Source: Anaerolineaceae bacterium (GTDB taxonomy: Bacteria > Chloroflexota > Anaerolineae > Aggregatilineales > Phototrophicaceae). From it: 64,000 nt of DNA. Each line of letters begins with the position of its first letter. The stretch's first letter is position 1. Shown here piece by piece: positions 8,450-15,481 of this stretch. Under the pieces are notes generated by a model that saw only the letters and a list, made by a program, of their open reading frames with translations, was not told where the DNA came from and ran no database searches. Where the stretch lies: the NCBI GenBank assembly GCA_020634165.1, contig JACKCF010000001.1, positions 434,001-498,000 of the forward strand. The letters run 5' to 3'. Made by a program: the position numbers and the translations under genes.

Positions 8450-8791
8450 TTAGCCGCCGATCTGGTCGCCTGCGATGCCTGCACCTGGGACGATGTAGGC
8501 GAAGAAAAGCAATATCACGAACAGGATCAGCCATACCAGCGCCAGTGGCCAGAATATGCCCACCAACAGCGAATTGATGATTTCACCCTGGAATGCGAAG
8601 ATAATCGGTTGGGCAATCAAATCAGCCACAGGCTGAGGCAAGCCGCCAGAGGCCATAGCGATATTCCGCATTTCCGTAATGATCTGGATGACCTGATCAC
8701 CCGCAGCAAGGCCGAAGATCAGCGTCAGCGCGGCGACAATCGCTGCAATCATTAAATAAACATACCACTTCATCGTACCGAAAATCATCAT
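8450..8791 (-). CDS. Small three-helix membrane protein
   Basis: 113 residues from the ATG at 8791, chosen because GGGGAG lies 7-8 bases upstream. The longer frame would overlap the preceding gene and lacks a ribosome site. Hydrophobic helices lie at about 6-28 (YLMIAAIVAALTLIFGLAAG), about 55-72 and about 75-100 (LALVWLILFVILLFFAYIVP). It ends in a Gly/Ile-rich tail. No family recognised. It lies 55 bases downstream of the beta-propeller gene on the same strand and may be its membrane partner. Confidence 0.65.
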   Translation of the reverse strand: MMIFGTMKWYVYLMIAAIVAALTLIFGLAAGDQVIQIITEMRNIAMASGGLPQPVADLIAQPIIFAFQGEIINSLLVGIFWPLALVWLILFVILLFFAYIVPGAGIAGDQIGG

Positions 8792-8846
8792 AAGCGATAA
8801 CTCCCCATGAGGTTTAGGGCTGCCATCTCGTGCAGCCGGTATGTTC

Positions 8847-10370
8847 TTAGCGCCAGGCCATTGGATAGACAAAGCTGGCATCGGTCAGGCTGCCATCGAC
8901 AATCGTCCCGCTTTCGTACACCGTGTTCTGGCTGCCATCCGCCAGATCATAGTCCACCAGCGTCAACTGCGGAGCTTCGTCGTTGGCAAAGGTATTCCAA
9001 TTAATGAGTGCCATTGTACCACTTTCGGCGTCAAGCACACCATGCCCGTAGTGCCCACGACTGAGTCGACTGGCATTCCCGCTGGCCAGATCAAGCTGGA
9101 ACAGGACATTATCGCCACCCGTAAAGCCCCCTGCCACAAAGTACAGGGCGCTGCTAGCAGCATCAAAGGCCATCTCCAACACGGTATCGCCACTGCTGCC
9201 TGCACTGATATTGATCGGTGGCAGATTAGGCGCATTCAGGTCGATGACGTTGAGGTGTGCATTGCCGTTCGGGTCATTGGTGACGAGCGCCAACCAGCGG
9301 CCATCCGGCGAGAGCAGCGGCGCATGCGCTTTAGAATCATACGGCAGGCTAGAAACACCGGGCATCACCACATACTGTGGAATGATATTGCTGACAGTCG
9401 AACTGGCCAGGTTTATCGCCTTCAGGCTGACGCTGTTGTTGTAAAGGCCATCCGGCACAGTGAAGAACACGGTTTCTCCATCTGGGGCGACCACCAGCGT
9501 ATTGGTACGGGTGAAGGGGAAGAAGCGGCCAATGGTCGTGCCGGATTGCACCAGTGTCGCACTGCGGGCTTCGGTGTCGATCACATGGAACTGCCATTGG
9601 GTATCGCGCACATCGCCCTGGGTACAGCGATAACCGAGCATGACTGCGATCTGGTCGCCGATGCGCGGGCTGATGCTGGCGCTGTTGTAGAAGCAGTCGT
9701 TATTGGCATCAGCGAACAGGGTCGCCACTTCATTGACCTGCTGGCCATTGTCGGCATTGATGGCAACCTCAACCGCTTTGCCATCGCTATCGTCGTAAAA
9801 GCTGACTGTCGTCAGCAGGCCGCTGGTCAGGTTGAAGGCGGCGACACTCTCAAAACTATCGAGTTGCTCACCATTAGCCGCATCCGCCAGATACAGCCAA
9901 CCCCTCGGTGAAACGGCTTCAGTGTAGTTATCGTCATAATCCAGGTAGCCGACGCGGCTGCCATCAGCACTGAACTGCAGGGTGCCCATGCCAACACACG
10001 CCATCGCACTGACATTTTCTGCCAGCGTGATAAGGTCGTCATCTTCATTCAGCAGGTACAGCGTCCCCTGGGTGTCATCACCAATGTAGAACGCGAAAGA
10101 CGCACCATCCGCCGACTCGCCGCAGGGAATGACCCGCTGAGTGATGGTCTGTACAGGCACATTCAGGATCGGCTGCATACTGCCATCCGCATCCATCAGC
10201 ACGATTTCGCCAGGGGCGTCTGGTCGCTGCGTACCGGGAGCCGCTCCCGACGCGACCCACGCCAGCAGTTGCGGCGGTTCTGGTTCCGGGGTGGCTTCGT
10301 CCTGCGCCATCACCGTGATTGATAGGCTCAGAATCAGCATAGCCAGCATGACACACATCACGTACTTCAT
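8847..10370 (-). CDS. Secreted beta-propeller (TolB/WD40-like) protein
   Basis: 507 residues with a clear signal peptide (residues 1-22, cleavage after VMA-Q). A short Pro/Glu linker follows. The rest is built of repeating four-stranded blades of the TolB/PD40 type, e.g. SADGSRVGYLDYDDN, SPDGRWLALVTNDPNG and APDGETVFFTVPDG. Such propellers sit outside the membrane and bind protein or polysaccharide partners; no catalytic residues are evident. The following small membrane protein may be cotranscribed. The exact partner and blade count would need structure prediction. Confidence 0.8.
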   Translation of the reverse strand: MKYVMCVMLAMLILSLSITVMAQDEATPEPEPPQLLAWVASGAAPGTQRPDAPGEIVLMDADGSMQPILNVPVQTITQRVIPCGESADGASFAFYIGDDTQGTLYLLNEDDDLITLAENVSAMACVGMGTLQFSADGSRVGYLDYDDNYTEAVSPRGWLYLADAANGEQLDSFESVAAFNLTSGLLTTVSFYDDSDGKAVEVAINADNGQQVNEVATLFADANNDCFYNSASISPRIGDQIAVMLGYRCTQGDVRDTQWQFHVIDTEARSATLVQSGTTIGRFFPFTRTNTLVVAPDGETVFFTVPDGLYNNSVSLKAINLASSTVSNIIPQYVVMPGVSSLPYDSKAHAPLLSPDGRWLALVTNDPNGNAHLNVIDLNAPNLPPINISAGSSGDTVLEMAFDAASSALYFVAGGFTGGDNVLFQLDLASGNASRLSRGHYGHGVLDAESGTMALINWNTFANDEAPQLTLVDYDLADGSQNTVYESGTIVDGSLTDASFVYPMAWR

Positions 10371-10534
10371 GATTCCCTCTCAAAAATGATCCATTGAATA
10401 TCAGGCTCTGCGCTCCAAATCGGCGCAAAAATAAGTTCCAGATGGTCGATATTACGTCGAACATAACCATGATAACTGCATTATAGGTGGTGGAGTGTTA
10501 TGAACTGTATAGGGTTTTTGGGGGATATGTGCCT

Positions 10535-11389
10535 TTAGCGTCTGCCGGACAGTCGGCGTTGTGCGCGTAAATAGGGCGGCATATAGCGCATAAAACCAGG
10601 TAACAGCGGCAGAACAGCCCGTGATGTCGCCTGTAGGCCATTGAATAAGCGCTGTTCGAGTGGAGAGAAGGCCGCATAGCCATATTGCTCACGGATGGCT
10701 TCCGGCAGCAGGGCCACCGACAGCCGATAAACAGGGTGCGCCAGCATATTCAGCCCAGGCCAGCTTTGTCCGGTGACAAACGGCGCGATCTTACGGGCTT
10801 TCTCGCTGACAGCGACCTCACCGCTAACGACTGCGGTTTGCATGTAATCGAGCATGGCATCGTAGCTCGCGGGCATCTGCTTGCGCTGGATGCCCATCCA
10901 CTCGCCAATCTGCTGGCTCTCAATATAAAAGGCTTGCTTGTCGGCGGCGCTCAATCGCCCGACGAAAGTCTCATAACCCGTCACCGCCCCCTCGACCAGT
11001 GTCGCCTGCACCCAGAACGCCTGACGTGGGTTGCGGGGATTGTAGGCGGCTCCCTGTGTGTATTTGCCCACTCCCTGCGATAAGTGCCCTGTCGCTGGAC
11101 GGTGCGCCATCTCAATTTCGTGCAGCGCCTGGGCTGTTTCCTGTTGCGTACCATAGACCAGGGCCAGCGTCAGGCGCAGTGTGCGGAACAAGCGCTTCAG
11201 CGGCTTCTTAAAGACATAACTATGATCGTAAACAGATTCTGCCACCATCGGGTGTGCAATCTGCATCAGCAGCACCCGTGATCCCATCAGCAGCAGGGCA
11301 CGTTCTCGATTGATACGCCAGATGGCACTGTCGGGCGCAAAGTGATAACTATACGGGTCCTTCGGGTTGTGCGGGGATGTTGTCGTCAG
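10535..11389 (-). CDS. Oxygenase MpaB family (DUF2236) protein, probable CTG start
   Basis: From the first in-frame ATG (11287) the product has 250 residues and begins MGSRVLLMQIAHP, inside the conserved DUF2236 N-terminus. Translating further upstream gives 34 more in-frame codons that continue the family pattern (DPYSYHFAPDSAIWRINRE) before a TAG. That stretch contains no ATG, GTG or TTG. A CTG at 11387-11389 is preceded by GGAGG with a 7-base spacer, so I propose CTG initiation, giving 284 residues. DUF2236 includes heme-dependent rubber oxygenase (Lcp-like) and MpaB. The substrate here is unknown. Nothing adjacent points to a pathway. Confidence 0.75.
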   Translation of the reverse strand: MTTTSPHNPKDPYSYHFAPDSAIWRINRERALLLMGSRVLLMQIAHPMVAESVYDHSYVFKKPLKRLFRTLRLTLALVYGTQQETAQALHEIEMAHRPATGHLSQGVGKYTQGAAYNPRNPRQAFWVQATLVEGAVTGYETFVGRLSAADKQAFYIESQQIGEWMGIQRKQMPASYDAMLDYMQTAVVSGEVAVSEKARKIAPFVTGQSWPGLNMLAHPVYRLSVALLPEAIREQYGYAAFSPLEQRLFNGLQATSRAVLPLLPGFMRYMPPYLRAQRRLSGRR

Positions 11390-11519
11390 GTCGATGCCTC
11401 CATGTGAGGGTTCATCCTATATACACGACATAGACGCTTTTTCAGCACACATAGCTGGCAAAGCTATACCCCGCCACCACAATATCGTCCCGCCATTTAT
11501 CAGGTGGGGTGATGTAGGT

Positions 11520-12428
11520 CTACGGCACGTTATGGCCCTGGCTCGCGACCAGAATCTCGAACCACTGCTGGCGCGTCATCGGCAGTGACTCCGCTTCGAC
11601 AGCAGCGCGAACGCGCTCGATTTTGCCAGTGCCGAGTACCGGCGCAATCTTCGATGGGTGTTGCAGCAGCCACGCAAGCGCCACCTGGTCGATGCTGGTC
11701 CCGCCTAGATTATTGCCGATACGCTGCATGGTCTCTCTCAGGCGCACAGAACGGTCGTCGTCACTGGTGAACAGGCGCCCGCCACCGACTGGCGACCAGG
11801 CCATCGGCGTGATGCGGTGCTGTTGGCAGTAATCAAGTGTGCCGTTATAGATATGGTCGAGATACGTTACAGAAACTTCCACCTGATTGGTCACGATGGC
11901 CGTATCCAGCCGCGATTGCAGCAGGTCCATATGCTGTGGCAAAAAGTTCGATACCCCAAAATAGCGCACTTTACCCGCCTCATGCAGTGCCGTGAACGCA
12001 CTGGCGACCTCATCGGCATCCATCAATGGGTCCGGACGATGGATCAGCAGCACATCGATGGTTTCTGTCTGCAACTTCCGCAGGGAGCGTTCGGCTGAGG
12101 CAATGATATGGTCGCGGGTGGTGTCATAATGCGGCAGATAGACATGCGGATAGGCCTCATTCGGGAACAGAATATCGCACTTGGTGACAAGCTCCATTTT
12201 GTCACGCAGGCTGGGTTCCAGCGCGAGCGCCTCGCCAAAGGCCGCCTCAGCCGTGAATCCGCCGTAGATATTGGCATTGTCGAAAGTTGTTACGCCCATA
12301 TCCAGGCACTGCTTAATCCAGTCCAATAGTTCCGATGGGCTGTAATCCCAATTACGGACGCGCATCAGGCCAGGGATCGTGCGCGAAAATGAGAGATCGT
12401 CTGTGAGTTGTATACGGGATGAAGACAT
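11520..12428 (-). CDS. Aldo/keto reductase (YdhF-like)
   Basis: 302 residues, the normal (beta/alpha)8 length. The catalytic tetrad is visible: Asp50 and Tyr55 in TTFDNANIYGG, Lys83 in LVTKCDI and His130 in LLIHRPDP. C-terminal NADP-binding residues fall around GTGKIERVRAAVE. The block ending in MAWSPVGGGRLF and the helix pattern resemble E. coli YdhF. Such enzymes reduce small carbonyls in the cytosol with NADPH; the true substrate is unknown. It lies 24 bases downstream of mannose-6-phosphate isomerase on the same strand and is probably cotranscribed with it. Confidence 0.88.
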   Translation of the reverse strand: MSSSRIQLTDDLSFSRTIPGLMRVRNWDYSPSELLDWIKQCLDMGVTTFDNANIYGGFTAEAAFGEALALEPSLRDKMELVTKCDILFPNEAYPHVYLPHYDTTRDHIIASAERSLRKLQTETIDVLLIHRPDPLMDADEVASAFTALHEAGKVRYFGVSNFLPQHMDLLQSRLDTAIVTNQVEVSVTYLDHIYNGTLDYCQQHRITPMAWSPVGGGRLFTSDDDRSVRLRETMQRIGNNLGGTSIDQVALAWLLQHPSKIAPVLGTGKIERVRAAVEAESLPMTRQQWFEILVASQGHNVP

Positions 12429-12452
12429 AGTTTTGCTTTCTAGGTAGATAGC

Positions 12453-13403
12453 CTAAACTTGGTAGCTGCGCAGCACGGTTCCGGTGCCGACCAGCAAATA
12501 CGCATCCAGGCTGGCTGGAATGAGCACGGTTTCCCCTTTTTGCAGGGTGATGGTGGTTTCGCCATGTGTGACTGTCAGGGTGCCGTCGATGCACGTAAGG
12601 GCCTGGAATGCGCCGTTGGTCGTCAATTGCAGCGACATATCCACCAGTGTATGGCGCATTGTCTCAAAGTAAGGGCAGCTCACCATCACCGTTGTCGCGC
12701 CTTCTGGATGCTTAAGTTCCGGCAGTGACTCCACATTGGAAACCTGCACACCTTTTTCGATATGCATCTCGCGTGGCTTGCCATCCAGCCCCATGCGGCC
12801 CCAATCGTACAGGCGATAGGTGATGTTGCTGCTCTGCTGAATTTCATAAAGCAGAATGCCCGGCCCCAGCGCATGGATCGTATTGGCAGCCACGAAGAAA
12901 ACATCGCCAGCGTGGACATCCGCGTATTCGAGCACATCTTCCAGCGTATTATTGCGGATGGCATCGGCCATAATTTCGCGGCTGGTTCCTGGTTGGACGC
13001 CGATGCACAACTTCGCGCCTTCATCCGCCGCCAGGATCAGCCAGGCTTCAGTCTTGCCACGCGGATCGTTCTCCAGTTCGCGTGCCTGCTCATCATTCGG
13101 ATGCACCTGTATCGACAGCCAGTCCTCCGCATCGATAATCTTGGCCAGCAGCGGGAAACCCTCACGAGGGTCGTTCTGCGCGCCGATCAGGTCTGTGCCA
13201 TACTCGGCCAGGGCATCGGCCAGGGTTTGGCCAGCCAGTGGCCCGTTCGTGATGACAGCCGTATCGTGCAGTTCCCAGGCTTCGCCATAGGGTTCATCGG
13301 TCGGCAGCGGTTTGTTCATGACCGTTTGCAGCTTGCGACCGCCCCATACTTTGACGTGCAGCGATGGGGCCAGTTTAAAAGGATATAGAATGGGTGTGTT
13401 CAA
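12453..13403 (-). CDS. manA: Mannose-6-phosphate isomerase, class I
   Basis: 316 residues, the length of the short Bacillus-type ManA. Zinc ligands are visible: Gln99 and His101 in IQVHPND, Glu119 in KTEAW and His177 in NTIHALG. The enzyme interconverts mannose-6-phosphate and fructose-6-phosphate, linking mannose use or GDP-mannose synthesis to glycolysis. The start is a TTG at 13401-13403 with GGGAG seven bases upstream. The aldo/keto reductase follows in the same direction. No GDP-mannose genes are in the window. Confidence 0.9.
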   Translation of the reverse strand: MNTPILYPFKLAPSLHVKVWGGRKLQTVMNKPLPTDEPYGEAWELHDTAVITNGPLAGQTLADALAEYGTDLIGAQNDPREGFPLLAKIIDAEDWLSIQVHPNDEQARELENDPRGKTEAWLILAADEGAKLCIGVQPGTSREIMADAIRNNTLEDVLEYADVHAGDVFFVAANTIHALGPGILLYEIQQSSNITYRLYDWGRMGLDGKPREMHIEKGVQVSNVESLPELKHPEGATTVMVSCPYFETMRHTLVDMSLQLTTNGAFQALTCIDGTLTVTHGETTITLQKGETVLIPASLDAYLLVGTGTVLRSYQV

Positions 13404-13744
13404 TTGGATTCTCCCGTTTGGTTACAGGCGATGGCTATTTTCAGTAGCTGTGATCTACTGGTTGATATTCACAATGTTTGTCAGATTCAGTTTAGCATGG
13501 CGCAGCATTTATGACACATAACGGCAGAAGATAGGTTACTTGTCGATATTTCTGAAACCTTGTCGTCGGAACATCGCGCATTTATGGCACAATAAGGTAA
13601 CATCATCAATTACAATCTCAGCGGATCGATCAAGCAGCGGATAACCCGCGCGTCGGCCGCTTTTGGATGGAAGATTTCGTCTGTTTAAATAGTCTATCGG
13701 GGCAGCGACCTGCCGCAGTAGGTTTCTCGTCAGGGTAATTTTGC
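13404..13744. other. Non-coding divergent region
   Basis: 341 bases between the divergent manA and the coiled-coil membrane protein. Both promoters should be here. Short reading frames are present but none has a ribosome site with a convincing product. No repeats were recognised. Confidence 0.5.
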
Positions 13745-14599
13745 ATGAGTTCGTATATTGGTAAATCGCCACAGTCATTTTTAGATGCCTTGCATGCGGC
13801 TGATATCCCACACTGCTTTGTGCCGAACATGACACGTCGCCAGCGCCAGATACAGATTCGCTATGCCAAAGAGAGCTTGTCACAGATTGAAAGCGATCTT
13901 GTACGGCAGGTTTCACAGGTGAACAAACACCGTGATGCTGAACGTAACGTCATCCCATACGAAAAGCTGCTCAAGCTCACACAGAACGCGACCGCTGCCA
14001 TCAACAATCTGGAAGCGCGCCTGGATGCAGGCAAGATGCTGCCCAAGGGCGTTAAATTGCCGGAGTACATCTTTGGCAGTACCGAACTGAATGTATGGTA
14101 TTTTGGCGATGAAGCCGCGCGCAAGCGGTTTGAACTGATGGAACAGCTAAAAGTTCGCCTGGATGGCCTGATCGCTGAACGAGGCCCCCTCCGTGAGGAA
14201 ATGCAGGCATTCAAAACCGAACTGGAAGCCATCAAGAAGAACCTGGACCGCCAGAAAAAAGCCTATGAAAGCCGTCGTCGCTGGCAGTATGCGCTAACCG
14301 TGATAGTCGTCTATCTGATTGTTATCATCATCATTTTTGCGTTGGCTTATTTCAGCACGGGCCTGCCACAGATTGTCGAGATTGGCCTGGGGATTGGGTT
14401 GCTTGTTCTGCTGGTACCTTTGCTGTTCACCTGGCGCAAAGATATCCGCCGCCGCAAAGAAAAACTGGAAGCCGCCCAGAATGAAGCCAAGGAAGTCGCT
14501 CGCAAAGGCCGCATTTTGCAATCGCGCTATACGCCCCTCAATGAAATGTGCGAGGAAGTCCACTACCAGTACAACGACCTGCGCAAATCCTTTAAGTAA
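13745..14599 (+). CDS. Coiled-coil protein with two transmembrane helices
   Basis: 284 residues with no family recognised. Residues about 20-175 are rich in charged residues with heptad-like spacing, consistent with coiled coil (QIESDLVRQVSQVNKH, LKVRLDGLIAERGPLREEM). Two helices follow at about 181-202 and 207-229 (IGLGIGLLVLLVPLLFTW), then a second short coiled coil to the end. The topology is two cytoplasmic coiled coils joined by a membrane hairpin. AGGG lies upstream of the ATG. Function unknown; it could shape or tether at the membrane. Confidence 0.7.
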   Translation: MSSYIGKSPQSFLDALHAADIPHCFVPNMTRRQRQIQIRYAKESLSQIESDLVRQVSQVNKHRDAERNVIPYEKLLKLTQNATAAINNLEARLDAGKMLPKGVKLPEYIFGSTELNVWYFGDEAARKRFELMEQLKVRLDGLIAERGPLREEMQAFKTELEAIKKNLDRQKKAYESRRRWQYALTVIVVYLIVIIIIFALAYFSTGLPQIVEIGLGIGLLVLLVPLLFTWRKDIRRRKEKLEAAQNEAKEVARKGRILQSRYTPLNEMCEEVHYQYNDLRKSFK

Positions 14600-14616
14600 T
14601 ACCTTTGACATGAAAT

Positions 14617-14644
14617 CAAAAAGGGCACCACAGGGTGCCCCTTG
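14617..14644. terminator. Terminator between convergent genes
   Basis: GGGCACC/GGGTGCCC stem. On the minus strand it is followed by a T-run of five and so ends the amino-acid ABC operon; on the plus strand the T-run is poor. Confidence 0.75.
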
Positions 14645-14660
14645 ATGTTGAAACTTGTCT

Positions 14661-15443
14661 CTAAAGAATCTGATCCAGGAATTCCTGGGTACGTGGGTGA
14701 TGCTCCACGTTGGGGTCGAAGAAGTGTTCCGGCGGGCCTTGTTCTACGATGCGGCCATGATCCATGAAGATGATGCGGTCGGCCACTTCGCGGGCGAAGC
14801 CCATTTCGTGCGTGACGACGATCATCGTCATACCGGAAAGGGCCAGTTCCTTCATAACATCCAGCACTTCTTTAATCATCTCCGGGTCCAATGCCGAGGT
14901 CGGCTCATCGAAGAGCATGATCTTCGGCTCCATCGCCAGGGCGCGGGCAATCGCCACACGCTGCTGCTGACCACCCGAAAGCTGGCCAGGATACTTCTTC
15001 GCCTGCTCAGGAATCCCTACACGGGTGAGCAGTTCGACCGCTTTCTTCTCCGCCTGCTCTTTGGACCAGTGGCGGACCTTCATCGGTGCCAGCGTGATGT
15101 TGTCCTGCACGGTCATGTGGGGGAACAGGTTGAACTGCTGGAACACCATGCCTGTCTCGCGGCGAATTTCCGCGACGTTACGGACATCATGGCTCAGTTC
15201 GATGCCATCGACGGCAATCAAGCCCTCCTGATGTTCTTCCAGCCGATTGATACAGCGGATGAAGGTCGATTTGCCGCTGCCAGATGGCCCAATGATGACG
15301 ACCACTTCCTGCGGCGCAATCGACAGTGAAACATCGCGCAGCACATGGAAATCGCCGTACCACTTGTTGATGTTCTTCACCAGGATGATAGGCTCATCGA
15401 ATTGGTCTGCTTTTTTCTTGGTATCTACTGCTTCTACAACCAT
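14661..15443 (-). CDS. aapP: Polar amino-acid ABC transporter ATPase (GlnQ/AapP-type)
   Basis: 260 residues with a full ABC ATPase motif set: Walker A GPSGSGKST at 52-60, Q-loop Gln102 in MVFQQFN, signature LSGGQ at 155-159, Walker B IMLFDEP near 175-181 and switch His212 in VTHEMGF. The MVFQQFNLFPHMTV block is characteristic of amino-acid importers. It powers uptake by the two permeases upstream in the operon (38 bases away) and is the last gene. Substrates are probably broad-range L-amino acids, by analogy with Aap/Bzt systems. Confidence 0.93.
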   Translation of the reverse strand: MVVEAVDTKKKADQFDEPIILVKNINKWYGDFHVLRDVSLSIAPQEVVVIIGPSGSGKSTFIRCINRLEEHQEGLIAVDGIELSHDVRNVAEIRRETGMVFQQFNLFPHMTVQDNITLAPMKVRHWSKEQAEKKAVELLTRVGIPEQAKKYPGQLSGGQQQRVAIARALAMEPKIMLFDEPTSALDPEMIKEVLDVMKELALSGMTMIVVTHEMGFAREVADRIIFMDHGRIVEQGPPEHFFDPNVEHHPRTQEFLDQIL

Positions 15444-15481
15444 AAGATATTCTCCACGGAAACAATCACATCAGCATTTAA

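Noticed and set aside
8841..9911. 356-codon plus-strand frame antisense to the beta-propeller gene
   Set aside because: The sense strand has a signal peptide and TolB-like blades; the antisense product has no plausible domain and lies wholly inside it.
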